Below are positions 1-8,651 of a stretch of DNA of 32,943 nucleotides, piece after piece. The notes under the pieces are model-generated. The model searched no databases, was not told the DNA's origin, and worked only from the letters and a program-made list of their open reading frames with translations. How positions within the stretch are numbered: the stretch's first letter is position 1; each line of letters opens with the position of its first letter. Made by a program: the position numbers and the translations under genes. The DNA comes from Candidatus Arthromitus sp. SFB-turkey (lineage in GTDB: Bacteria; Bacillota; Clostridia; Clostridiales; Clostridiaceae), in contig NZ_LXFF01000037.1 in assembly GCF_001655775.1 (NCBI RefSeq), positions 1-32,943 on the forward strand, written 5' to 3'.

Positions 1-57
1 TATATAGATAGTATATTAATTAAAGATGGACAAGTTTTTGAAGTAATATTTAAATAG
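1..57 (+). CDS. 3' end of an unidentified gene (partial)
   Basis: Only the last 18 codons and a TAG stop are inside the window. The residues visible end in LIKDGQVFEVIFK. Frame 1 is the only forward frame open here; the other two have stops within the first few codons. The fragment is too short to assign to a family. In many clostridia the gene upstream of dprA is a ComM/YifB-like ATPase, but this tail does not resemble the usual ComM C-terminus, so no function is given. Confidence 0.4.
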   Translation, partial: YIDSILIKDGQVFEVIFK

Positions 58-321
58 GGTTGTATTTATTATATTTTGAATTTTATTTTTATTAAAAAGT
101 TAAATAATAATGTATAATTTATTTAAGTAATAAATTATGCATTTATTTTTGAAAATACAATTTCAAATTTTATATGTTTAAAATTTTTATACTGTGAAAT
201 ATTATCTAAAAATAGTACATATCGATGTATTTAAAAATTTTAAAAATATGCTTTAAATAGAAATATTGAGATAAATGTAGATAAATAATGAAATTAATAT
301 ATCTATTGCTAATTAATATAG
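58..321. other. AT-rich non-coding stretch, probably decayed dprA 5' portion
   Basis: About 260 bases of almost pure A/T with stops in all frames lie between the partial gene at the window edge and the dprA remnant. An intact dprA would need roughly 250 more codons upstream of the surviving part, so most of the gene must have been deleted as well as mutated. I could not recognise any DprA Rossmann-fold motif in any forward frame, and I see no convincing promoter or hairpin. Confidence 0.5.
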
Positions 322-648
322 AATGTATGTTTGACATCACGTGGATGTAATAAATTAATAAAGGATGGTGCATATATAATTTCAGAGATTAAAGATTTAC
401 ATGAAATCTTTAAATTAGATAATAAAAGGAATGATAATTTTGATGGTGAAACACATGTAAGTTTGTTTAACGATCCATGTAAATATAAAGTTTTTTCCTT
501 TATAAAGAAGAAACCGAGTAACGTAGATGAAATAGTTAATGAAACAGGAATTGAAGTCGTTAAATTATATAAAATATTATTTGAATTAGAGAATTTAAAC
601 ATAATAGAGTCTTCAGGTGGTAACTTTTATAGAGCTAAAGTTGTATAA
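322..648 (+). pseudogene. dprA: dprA 3' remnant (DNA-processing protein A, C-terminal part)
   Basis: The open stretch reads TSRGCNKLIKDGAYII and then a winged-helix-like tail (DPCKYKVFSFIKKKPSNVDE, then an ESSGGNFYRA end). The first part matches the conserved end of the DprA Rossmann fold, normally PGN followed by S-x-G-x-N-x-L-I-x-D-G-A. The rest matches the C-terminal DprA winged helix. DprA loads RecA on incoming single-stranded DNA during transformation. Here a TAG at 319-321 closes the frame just upstream and the whole nucleotide-binding domain is gone. The only possible start, TTG at 331, lies inside a conserved motif and has no ribosome binding site. The position directly before topA is the usual dprA position in clostridia, which supports the identification. 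The 105 codons left without a stop suggest fairly recent decay or chance. Confidence 0.75.
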
Positions 649-671
649 ATTTTAATTAATCCATTATTAGA

Positions 672-700
672 TTGACTATATGTGAAAAAAAATATATTAT
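672..700 (+). promoter_or_regulatory. Probable sigma-A promoter for topA
   Basis: TTGACT (672-677), a 17-base spacer and TATTAT (695-700) form a near-consensus vegetative promoter. It gives a leader of about 70 nt before topA. It lies after the dprA remnant, so topA does not depend on transcription through the pseudogene. Confidence 0.6.
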
Positions 701-720
701 TATTAAAATTGGGTAGGTAT

Positions 721-749
721 ATTTTATTAATTAGTATTGTTAATAAAAT
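721..749 (+). repeat. Inverted repeat in the topA leader
   Basis: ATTTTATTAA (721-730) and TTAATAAAAT (740-749) are perfect reverse complements separated by 9 nt. The hairpin would end two bases before the GGAGGTG Shine-Dalgarno. The stem has no G or C, so its stability is low; it could equally be a DNA operator. Confidence 0.5.
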
Positions 750-750
750 T

Positions 751-777
751 GGAGGTGTAAATCCTTTAGGATAGATT
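751..777 (+). promoter_or_regulatory. topA ribosome binding site with interposed small hairpin
   Basis: GGAGGTG (751-757) is the only strong Shine-Dalgarno before topA, but it lies 20 nt from the ATG at 778, far beyond the normal 5-10 nt. Between them ATCC (761-764) and GGAT (769-772) are complementary around a TTTA loop. Folding these 12 bases would leave 8 unpaired nt between Shine-Dalgarno and start. A weaker AGG at 768-770 is the alternative binding site. Confidence 0.45.
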
Positions 778-2844
778 ATGGCAAAGTACTTAGTTATTGT
801 TGAATCACCAGCAAAAGCTAAAACTATAAAAAAATATTTAGGTTCTAATTATGATGTCGTGGCATCTATGGGACATATTAGAGATTTACCAAAAAGTAGA
901 TTAGGTGTATCTGTAGAAGATAATTATGAGCCTAATTATATAAATGTTAGAGGAAAAGCAGATTTAATAAAATCTTTAAAGAAAGCTTCTAAAAAAAGTG
1001 AGAAAATATTTCTTGCAACTGACCCAGATAGGGAAGGTGAAGCTATTTCTTGGCATTTAGCGCACATACTAGGGATTGATATAAATGATAAATGTAGAGT
1101 GGAGTTTAATGAAATAACTAAGACCACAGTTAAAAATTCTATTAAAAATGCAAGGAGTATTAATTTGAACTTAGTTAATGCTCAACAGGCAAGAAGAGTT
1201 GTTGATAGACTTGTTGGTTATGGTATAAGCCCTGTTTTATGGAAAACTGTAAAACCTAAATTAAGTGCGGGTAGAGTACAATCTGCGGCTTTAAAATTGA
1301 TATGTGATAGAGAAAATGAAATAAGTAAATTTCAGATTAAACAATATTTTACGATAGAAGGCCATGGGAAAAAAAATAAAATTAAATATATTATAAAGTT
1401 ACATTCATATAAACAAAAAAAAATTGAAAATTTAAATGAAGAACAGGCATTAGAAATATTAAAAGAATTATCTAATAACAATTATGTTGTAAAAGAAATA
1501 AAAAGTGGAGTGAAAAATAAGAGGCCGTTACCACCTTTTACTACAAGTACATTGCAACAAGATGCGTATAAAAAATTGAATTTTCAAAGTAAAAAAACTA
1601 TGTCTTTAGCGCAGACTTTATATGAAGGGGTAGAAATAAAAGGACATGGTACTGTTGGTTTGATTACATATATGAGAACAGATTCTGTTAGACTCTCTAA
1701 TGATTCTCTCAAACAGGCAAGTGAGTACATAGATTTTGAATATGGAGATAAATATAGATCAGAAAAACCTAGAGAATATTCAAAAAATAAAAATATACAA
1801 GATGCTCACGAAGCGATACGTCCTACAAATGTAAATATAACCCCTGATATTGCAAAGCAAACATTAAGAGATGATCAATATAAACTATACTCATTGATAT
1901 GGAAAAGATTTTTAGCTAGTCAAATGAGTGATGCTGTATATGAAACAATGTCTGTAAGTATTTGTAATGGGGATTATTTATTTAAATTAAGTGGATCAAT
2001 TTTAAAATTTGATGGTTTTTTAAAAGTCTATAACGATGATAAAGATGAAAATAAAGATTCAATCATACCCAAATTTAAAGAAAATGAAGAATTGGAAAAA
2101 ATAGAGGTAAAGCATGTAGAACATTTCACTCAACCTCCACCTAGGTATACAGAAGCATCTTTTGTAAAGCTTTTAGAAGAGAAATCAATTGGTAGACCTA
2201 GTACATATGTTCCTACGATTAGTACTTTATTTGATAGAATGTATATAAAACGCCAGAATAAGCAATTTATACCTACTGAGTTAGGTGTAATTGTGAATGA
2301 TTTAATAAAAGAAAATTTTACAGAAATAGTTGATGTTGAATTTACAGCTGATATGGAAAAAAAACTGGATTTTATTGAAGAAGGAAAGATGGAATGGAAA
2401 AGTATTGTTCATGAATTTTATGAACCACTTAAACAAAAAATAGATATTGCAGAAAATACGATTGAAAAAATTGTGATTGAGGATGAAATAACAGATGTTT
2501 TGTGTGAAAAATGTGGACGTAATATGGTTAAAAAACATAGTAGGTTTGGTATGTTTTTAGCGTGTCCAGGTTATCCAGAATGCAGAAATACAAAATCGAT
2601 TACAAAAGAGTTAAATGTTAATTGTCCCAAATGTAATGGGAAAATTCATGTTAAAAAGAGTAAAAAAGGAAAGTTGTTCTATGGATGTGAAAAATATCCA
2701 GAATGTGATTTTGTATCTTGGTATGAACCAACTGCAGATGTAAAATGTCCTAAATGTGGAGGTATTACTGTTAAAAAGAAAAATAAGAAAAAGCAAGATA
2801 TATATGAGTGTATTGATTCAAGTTGCGAATCACATAATAAATAA
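778..2844 (+). CDS. topA: DNA topoisomerase I
   Basis: Type IA topoisomerase that relaxes negative supercoils through a transient 5'-phosphotyrosine break in one strand. The 688 residues match the usual Firmicutes length. The TOPRIM domain is at the N-terminus, with E9 in the VESPAKAKT motif and the acidic pair D82/D84 in TDPDREGEA. The catalytic tyrosine is Y298 in LITYMRTDS. The C-terminus carries three four-cysteine zinc ribbons starting near CEKCGRN, CPKCNGK and CPKCGGI. The ATG start is supported by the family N-terminus MAKYLVIVESPAKAKT. The gene follows the dprA remnant and precedes rpsB. In relatives codY commonly sits just downstream, but here only 167 nt separate topA from rpsB. The ribosome binding site is unusually distant (see 751-777). 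Confidence 0.98.
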   Translation: MAKYLVIVESPAKAKTIKKYLGSNYDVVASMGHIRDLPKSRLGVSVEDNYEPNYINVRGKADLIKSLKKASKKSEKIFLATDPDREGEAISWHLAHILGIDINDKCRVEFNEITKTTVKNSIKNARSINLNLVNAQQARRVVDRLVGYGISPVLWKTVKPKLSAGRVQSAALKLICDRENEISKFQIKQYFTIEGHGKKNKIKYIIKLHSYKQKKIENLNEEQALEILKELSNNNYVVKEIKSGVKNKRPLPPFTTSTLQQDAYKKLNFQSKKTMSLAQTLYEGVEIKGHGTVGLITYMRTDSVRLSNDSLKQASEYIDFEYGDKYRSEKPREYSKNKNIQDAHEAIRPTNVNITPDIAKQTLRDDQYKLYSLIWKRFLASQMSDAVYETMSVSICNGDYLFKLSGSILKFDGFLKVYNDDKDENKDSIIPKFKENEELEKIEVKHVEHFTQPPPRYTEASFVKLLEEKSIGRPSTYVPTISTLFDRMYIKRQNKQFIPTELGVIVNDLIKENFTEIVDVEFTADMEKKLDFIEEGKMEWKSIVHEFYEPLKQKIDIAENTIEKIVIEDEITDVLCEKCGRNMVKKHSRFGMFLACPGYPECRNTKSITKELNVNCPKCNGKIHVKKSKKGKLFYGCEKYPECDFVSWYEPTADVKCPKCGGITVKKKNKKKQDIYECIDSSCESHNK

Positions 2845-2872
2845 AAGTTAAAGAAAAATAGTAAAAACTGTA

Positions 2873-2901
2873 TTGAACCATTGAAATTCATGTGGTATAT
2901 T
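2873..2901 (+). promoter_or_regulatory. Probable sigma-A promoter for rpsB-tsf
   Basis: TTGAAC (2873-2878), a 17-base spacer and TATATT (2896-2901). It is the best promoter match between topA and rpsB. It would give a leader of about 105 nt before the rpsB ATG, long enough for an autoregulatory structure, although I could see only weak AT-rich hairpins there. Confidence 0.5.
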
Positions 2902-3011
2902 ATTAACGTATTATACACGCTATTTAATTTTAAATATCGGTGCTTTTGAAAAAAAGTTTTATTTAAAAGTTGAGAATAGTGGAAGATTTAACCAAATGGA
3001 GGAATTTAAAA

Positions 3012-3737
3012 ATGTCAGTTATATCAATGAAACAATTATTGGAAGCTGGAGTTCATTTTGGGCATCAGACAAGAAGATGGAATCCTAAAATGGATAGATT
3101 TATATTCGCGGAAAGAAATGGTATTTATATAATAGATTTACAGAAAACTGTTAAAAAATTAGAAGAAGCTTATGAGTTTGTTAGGAATTTATCTGCAGAA
3201 GGAAAGGACATTTTGTTTGTTGGTACGAAAAAGCAAGCTCAAGAGACTATATCTGAAGAAGCGATAAGAGTTGGTATGCACTACGTTAATCATAGATGGC
3301 TGGGTGGAATGTTAACTAACTTTAGAACTATAAAGAATAGAATAAAGCGACTTGAAGAGTTGAAACAAATGGAAGAAAATGGAACTTTTTCGATTATGTT
3401 GAAAAAGGAAGTTATTAAATTAAGAGCTGAAATTGAAAAATTAGAGCGAAATTTAGGTGGAATTAAGAATTTAAATGCAAGTAATATAGGCGCTATGTTT
3501 ATAATTGATCCTAAAAAAGAGAGAAATGCTGTTTTTGAAGCTAAAAAATTAGGTATACCTATAGTATCTATTGTAGATACAAATTGTGATCCTGATGAAA
3601 TAGATTTTCCGATACCAGGGAATGATGATGCTATAAGAGCTGTTAAATTAATAACTAGCAAAATTGCTGATGCTATTATTGAAGGAAGACAGGGAGTAGA
3701 TGTTTTAGAAGAAGTAAATGAATCACAAGAAATTTAG
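3012..3737 (+). CDS. rpsB: 30S ribosomal protein S2
   Basis: Ribosomal protein S2 of the small subunit body, 241 residues and of normal length. The family N-terminus is clear ([20 protein letters not shown]), followed by [15 protein letters not shown] and the [11 protein letters not shown] block. The start is the ATG at 3012 because GGAGG lies about 8 nt upstream and the family begins here. An in-frame extension back to 2970 exists but has no family residues and no ribosome binding site. The gene is followed 23 nt later by tsf, the standard bacterial pair. The central region contains a lysine/glutamate-rich helix (about 120-155) typical of the S2 coiled-coil protrusion. Confidence 0.98.
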   Translation: MSVISMKQLLEAGVHFGHQTRRWNPKMDRFIFAERNGIYIIDLQKTVKKLEEAYEFVRNLSAEGKDILFVGTKKQAQETISEEAIRVGMHYVNHRWLGGMLTNFRTIKNRIKRLEELKQMEENGTFSIMLKKEVIKLRAEIEKLERNLGGIKNLNASNIGAMFIIDPKKERNAVFEAKKLGIPIVSIVDTNCDPDEIDFPIPGNDDAIRAVKLITSKIADAIIEGRQGVDVLEEVNESQEI

Positions 3738-3760
3738 TTTTTTCAGGAGGTATTATTATT

Positions 3761-4687
3761 ATGGTAACTGCTCAATTAGTTAAAGAGTTAAGAGAATTAA
3801 CTGGAGCTGGAATGATGGATTGTAAAAAAGCTTTATCTGAGACAGGGGGGGACTTGAAAAAGGCCGTTGATGTTTTGAGAGAAAAAGGTCTTTCTTCTGC
3901 AGCCAAAAAAGCCGGAAGAATTGCAGCAGAAGGTGTAGTTTCATCTTACGTTAGTAACGATTTTTCTAAAGGTACTTTAGTTGAATTAAATTGTGAAACG
4001 GATTTTGTTGCTATAAATCCGTTATTTGTAGGTTTATCTAAAGAGATATGTGAAATCGCTTCGGAAAACTCATGTGATAATGTTAGTGATATTGAAAATT
4101 TAAATTATAAATTTAGTGATGAATTTCCTACAGTTAAAGATGCTATTGTTGGTTTAGTAGCTAAACTTGGGGAAAATATTTCTTTAAGAAGAGTTGTAAA
4201 TTACTATTCCAATGATGGAGTTATCAATACTTATATTCACGGTGATGGTAAAATAGGTGTTGTTATTGAATTAAAAAGTGATTTAAAAAATGAAGAAGTA
4301 GTTAAAGTAGCAAAAGATTTATGTATGCAAGTAGCTGCTACTAATCCTATGTTTTTAGATATTAATAGTGTTGATCAGAGTGTTGTTGAAAAAGAACGTC
4401 AAATTCTAAAAACTCAAGCATTAAATGAAGGTAAGCCAGAGCAAGTAGTTGAAAAGATGGTTGAAGGAAGAATTAAAAAATATTTTCAGGAAATATGTTT
4501 GGTTGAGCAAGGATTTGTTAAAGATCCAGATTTGACAGTTAAGAAGTTTATAGAGAATAAATCAAAAGAGCTAGGTTCTAAAATAGAAATTGTACGTTTT
4601 TCTCGTTTTGAAAAAGGAGAAGGTATAGAGAAAAATGAAGAAAATTTTGCTGAAGAAGTTCAGAAGCAAATGAATAAAGGGAAATAA
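3761..4687 (+). CDS. tsf: Elongation factor Ts
   Basis: Guanine-nucleotide exchange factor that regenerates EF-Tu-GTP. At 308 residues it has a UBA-like N-terminal domain (VKELRELTGAGMMDCKKAL) and the diagnostic TDFV motif at residues 80-83, which contacts the EF-Tu Mg site. Subdomains N and C of the core and the dimerisation region follow. The C-terminal 20 or so residues are a charged lysine/glutamate tail, probably disordered. The ATG has an AGGAGG Shine-Dalgarno. Co-transcription with rpsB is expected from the 23 nt gap. A strong intrinsic terminator follows, separating rpsB-tsf from pyrH. Confidence 0.98.
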   Translation: MVTAQLVKELRELTGAGMMDCKKALSETGGDLKKAVDVLREKGLSSAAKKAGRIAAEGVVSSYVSNDFSKGTLVELNCETDFVAINPLFVGLSKEICEIASENSCDNVSDIENLNYKFSDEFPTVKDAIVGLVAKLGENISLRRVVNYYSNDGVINTYIHGDGKIGVVIELKSDLKNEEVVKVAKDLCMQVAATNPMFLDINSVDQSVVEKERQILKTQALNEGKPEQVVEKMVEGRIKKYFQEICLVEQGFVKDPDLTVKKFIENKSKELGSKIEIVRFSRFEKGEGIEKNEENFAEEVQKQMNKGK

Positions 4688-4700
4688 GATTTTGTTTTAT

Positions 4701-4734
4701 AAAGAGAACATGTTTGGCACTGTTCTCTTTTTTT
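4701..4734 (+). terminator. Intrinsic terminator after tsf
   Basis: AAAGAGAACA (4701-4710) pairs perfectly with TGTTCTCTTT (4721-4730) around a 10-nt loop, followed by further T. It is a classical Rho-independent terminator. No good promoter is visible between it and pyrH, so pyrH may depend on read-through or on a promoter inside tsf. Confidence 0.85.
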
Positions 4735-4742
4735 GAAATTAA

Positions 4743-5471
<729 letters not shown>

Positions 5472-5490
5472 ATCTGAGGTGTTATTTGTG

Positions 5491-6045
5491 ATGGATAAAA
5501 CTATATTGACTTTGAAAGAAAAAATGTCTAAAACTGTTGATGTTTTACAAACAGACTTATCATCAATGAAAGTTGGAAGAGCTAATCCAAGTATGCTTGA
5601 TAGAATAGAAGTTGAATATTATGGGACAATGACAAAACTTAATCAAGTTGCAAATATTTCAACTCCTGAATCAAGGATGATTATGATACAGCCATGGGAA
5701 AAGGCAATTTTAAAAGATATTGAAAAAGCTATTTTGAAATCTGATTTAGGGTTAGCGCCAAATAATGATGGTTCATCTATAAGATTGCTTATTCCTGAAA
5801 TGACTGAGGAAACTAGAAAAAATACTGTGAAAAAGGTAAAAAAAATAGCTGAGGAATCAAAAGTTGTAATACGAACTATAAGAAGAGATGCGAATGATAA
5901 AGTTAAATCTTTGAAAAAGGATGGTTCGATAACGGAAGATGATTTAAAAAAAGCTGAGGATGAAATACAGAAAATAACTGATAAATTTATTAAAAATATA
6001 GATGAAATTGTTGTAAATAAAGAAAAGGAAATAATGTCAATTTAA
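5491..6045 (+). CDS. frr: Ribosome recycling factor
   Basis: RRF splits post-termination ribosomes together with EF-G. The 184 residues match the family (about 185). The three-helix-bundle and head sequences are recognisable: LSSMKVGRANPSMLDRIEV, PWEKAILKDIEKAI, and VVIRTIRRDANDKVKSLKKD with the conserved Arg pair. A Shine-Dalgarno-like GAGGTG at 5476-5481 serves either the GTG at 5488 or the ATG at 5491; both are plausible and differ by one residue. The frame stays open into pyrH, but that extension is not conserved. The gene sits 19 nt after pyrH. Confidence 0.97.
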   Translation: MDKTILTLKEKMSKTVDVLQTDLSSMKVGRANPSMLDRIEVEYYGTMTKLNQVANISTPESRMIMIQPWEKAILKDIEKAILKSDLGLAPNNDGSSIRLLIPEMTEETRKNTVKKVKKIAEESKVVIRTIRRDANDKVKSLKKDGSITEDDLKKAEDEIQKITDKFIKNIDEIVVNKEKEIMSI

Positions 6046-6059
6046 GAAAGGCTTATACT

Positions 6060-6785
6060 GTGGATAATAGAGATATAAATATTCCTAACCATGTAGCTAT
6101 TATATTAGATGGTAATGGTAGATGGGCAAAAAATAGAGGTTTTTCTAGAACGGAAGGGCATAAAGAAGGTGTAAAAAATCTTGAAATGCTTATTGATGAA
6201 TGTAGATGTCTTGATATTAAATATTTAACTTTGTATGTTTTTTCTACAGAAAATTGGAAAAGGCCAGCTTTTGAAGTTAATAATTTAATGTCGCTTCTAA
6301 ATAAATATTTAATTGAAAAGATTGAGGTATTAACTAAAGAAAATATAAAATTAAATGTTATTGGTGAAATTGAGAAATTGCCATCTAAAACTTTCAAACT
6401 CATAAAAGATACGATTGAGAAAACTAAAAATAATTCTAAATTAGTTTTAACTCTTGCTATAAATTATGGAGCAAGGAATGAAATAATTAATGGAATTAAA
6501 AAAATAGCCAAGGATATTTTGGATGAAAAAATTAAAATAGATTACATAAATGAAAGTGTATTTTCAAAATATTTATATACGCAAGATATACCAGATCCAG
6601 ATTTGTTAATACGTACAAGTGGTGAGTATAGGTTAAGTAATTTTTTATTGTGGCAGTGTGCTTATACAGAATTTTGGTTTACAGATGTTTTTTGGCCAGA
6701 TTTTAGAAAAGAACACCTATATGATGCTTTAGAAAATTTTAGTAAAAGGAAGAGAAGATTTGGAAAGGTAGACAATGAAAACTGA
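6060..6785 (+). CDS. uppS: Isoprenyl transferase (undecaprenyl diphosphate synthase)
   Basis: Cis-prenyltransferase that extends farnesyl diphosphate with isopentenyl diphosphate to the C55 lipid carrier for peptidoglycan. The 241 residues include HVAIILDGNGRWA with the catalytic aspartate D17 and the downstream arginine/tryptophan signature. The C-terminal PDPDLLIRTSGEYRLSNFLL and FWPDF blocks bind the IPP diphosphate. The start is GTG at 6060 with AAGAAAGG upstream. It lies 14 nt after frr and overlaps cdsA by 11 nt, so translation is probably coupled. Its substrate comes from the MEP pathway, to which ispG in this window belongs. Confidence 0.96.
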   Translation: MDNRDINIPNHVAIILDGNGRWAKNRGFSRTEGHKEGVKNLEMLIDECRCLDIKYLTLYVFSTENWKRPAFEVNNLMSLLNKYLIEKIEVLTKENIKLNVIGEIEKLPSKTFKLIKDTIEKTKNNSKLVLTLAINYGARNEIINGIKKIAKDILDEKIKIDYINESVFSKYLYTQDIPDPDLLIRTSGEYRLSNFLLWQCAYTEFWFTDVFWPDFRKEHLYDALENFSKRKRRFGKVDNEN

Positions 6786-7560
6786 TTTATCAAAAATTAA
6801 TAAAAGATATATAGGGTCTTTAGTGATTGTTCCAATAATTATTTCACTTATTGTAGGTGGTTTATTATTAAAAGCTATGATTCTATGTATTACAATATTT
6901 TCTTTAATAGAGTTTTCAAGTGCTTTGAAATATAAAAAAATAAATGTTAATAAATATTTGATTATATTTTTTACAATAATATATTATATTGTGGGATTTG
7001 AGTATGTAGATATATTGGTTTTTATGTTTTTTATTTTTTTGTTGTTATATACATTGAATAAAAATAATAATATTGTAGATATAAGTTTAAGTTTTATATC
7101 TATTTTTTATATAGTAATTCCATTTAGTTTTATTTTTATTTTAAATGAAAAAAATAATTATTTATCTTGGATTATATTTTTAAGTGCTTGGAGTACGGAT
7201 ACTATGGCTTATTTTATTGGTAAAAATTTTGGTAAACATAAAATAAGTCAAAATATTAGCCCAAATAAAACTTTAGAAGGTTTTATTGCTGGTGTTATAA
7301 GTTGTGTTTTAGTTATTTCAATATATGGTTTTATATTTAATGATAAGTTAAACATATCAATTTTAAATTTAGTTTTTCTTAGTATTTTTACTGGAATTGT
7401 AGGTCAAATAGGAGATCTGATTGCCTCATCAATTAAAAGATTTGCAGAAATCAAAGATTTTGGGAACTTAATTCCTGGACATGGAGGGATTTTAGATAGA
7501 TTCGATAGTATATTGATGATATCTATTGTTGTGTTTGTTTTTTCACAAATTTTAATGTAA
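6775..7560 (+). CDS. cdsA: Phosphatidate cytidylyltransferase (CDP-diglyceride synthase)
   Basis: Integral membrane enzyme that makes CDP-diacylglycerol from phosphatidate and CTP, the branch point for phospholipids. The 261 residues contain about seven to eight hydrophobic segments, very rich in I/F/L. The C-terminal signature is intact: SSIKRFAEIKDF, then PGHGGILDRFDS with the metal-binding aspartates. pgsA, near 30.0 kb, uses its product. The ATG overlaps the end of uppS by 11 nt and has GGAAAGG upstream. In most clostridia dxr lies between cdsA and rseP, but here only 11 nt separate them. Confidence 0.96.
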   Translation: MKTDLSKINKRYIGSLVIVPIIISLIVGGLLLKAMILCITIFSLIEFSSALKYKKINVNKYLIIFFTIIYYIVGFEYVDILVFMFFIFLLLYTLNKNNNIVDISLSFISIFYIVIPFSFIFILNEKNNYLSWIIFLSAWSTDTMAYFIGKNFGKHKISQNISPNKTLEGFIAGVISCVLVISIYGFIFNDKLNISILNLVFLSIFTGIVGQIGDLIASSIKRFAEIKDFGNLIPGHGGILDRFDSILMISIVVFVFSQILM

Positions 7561-7571
7561 AGGAGTATTAA

Positions 7572-8609
7572 ATGAATAATTTATTTGTAATACTTTTAGT
7601 TGCGTTAAGTTTTGGATTGCTTATAGTTGGGCATGAATTTGGTCATTTTATCGTAGCTAAGATGAATGGAGTAAAAGTTGATGAATTTGCCATAGGTATG
7701 GGGCCTTTAGTTTGTAAGTTTAAAGGCAAGGAAACAATGTATTCTTTAAGACTTTTACCAATTGGTGGATATGTTAAAATGTTAGGTGAGTATGACGATT
7801 CCGATAATGAAATTTCTGAGGAAGATAAGAAAAGAGCATATATATTTAAACATCCTCTTAGAAAAATATCAATAATTTTAGCCGGACCTGTAATGAATTT
7901 TATTTTGGCATTTATTATATTTTGGGGGTTAAATATTTTTGAGGGATATAATTCAACTATAATTGGTGAAGTTGTTGATGGAAGTCCTGCGCAAAATGCT
8001 GGATTAGAAGTTGGGGATGAAATTACTGCTTTAAATTCAAAAAAGTTTTTAAATTGGAGCGATTTTGTTTTTGAGTTGCAAAATGTTAAAAATAAAGAAA
8101 CCATAAATATAAAAGTTTTGCGAAATAATCAAGAAATGGAATTTAATATTAATCCTGAAATAAATGGTAATTCTATTATTATTGGAATTAAACCAAAGTT
8201 CATTGAAAATGCAGGATTCTTTGAAAGTATATCTAATGGATTTAAAGAAACTATTTCTGAAATAAAACAGGTAATAGGATCATTGGTTTATTTAATTACA
8301 GGTAAAGCTTCCTTTAAAGACTTAGGAGGACCGGTGACAATATTTAAGGTATCTGGTCAGGCGGCTAAAGCGGGATTTGCAGAACTTATGAATTTTACGG
8401 CATTTTTAAGTGTGAATCTTGGAATATTTAATTTAATACCATTTCCTGCTTTAGATGGAGGAGCTGTTATAGTTAATTCAATAGAATTAATTACTAGAAA
8501 GAGAATTAAACAGGAAATTCTTGCAAAAATTAATTATGTTGGTTTTACATTATTAATTTTGCTTATGATATTTGTTACTTTAAAAGATATCTTTTTTCCT
8601 ATAGTGTAA
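7572..8609 (+). CDS. rseP: Site-2 intramembrane metalloprotease RseP/RasP
   Basis: Zinc protease that cuts transmembrane segments within the membrane, acting on anti-sigma factors, signal-peptide remnants and division proteins in relatives. The 345 residues start with a membrane helix containing HEFGH (H21, E22, H25), the zinc site. A PDZ domain follows (about 120-195, GEVVDGSPAQNAGLEVGDEI). A membrane helix with NLIPFPALDGG supplies the third zinc ligand. A final hydrophobic helix ends the protein. The ATG has an AGGAG Shine-Dalgarno. Family and length are clear; the substrate here is unknown. Confidence 0.95.
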   Translation: MNNLFVILLVALSFGLLIVGHEFGHFIVAKMNGVKVDEFAIGMGPLVCKFKGKETMYSLRLLPIGGYVKMLGEYDDSDNEISEEDKKRAYIFKHPLRKISIILAGPVMNFILAFIIFWGLNIFEGYNSTIIGEVVDGSPAQNAGLEVGDEITALNSKKFLNWSDFVFELQNVKNKETINIKVLRNNQEMEFNINPEINGNSIIIGIKPKFIENAGFFESISNGFKETISEIKQVIGSLVYLITGKASFKDLGGPVTIFKVSGQAAKAGFAELMNFTAFLSVNLGIFNLIPFPALDGGAVIVNSIELITRKRIKQEILAKINYVGFTLLILLMIFVTLKDIFFPIV

Positions 8610-8651
8610 AGTTGTAATTATTATTTTTAAGTTAAAAGGAATGATTTATAA

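Noticed and set aside
2970-3011. N-terminal extension of rpsB from 2970
   Set aside because: The added 14 residues do not match S2, and the clear Shine-Dalgarno lies just before the ATG at 3012.
3290-3661. Minus-strand open frame of 123 codons inside rpsB
   Set aside because: It lies entirely antisense to a conserved ribosomal protein gene and has no family resemblance, an expected shadow in AT-rich coding DNA.
7643-8104. Minus-strand open frame of 153 codons inside rseP
   Set aside because: It is antisense to the conserved PDZ and protease regions, with no ribosome binding site and no recognisable domain.
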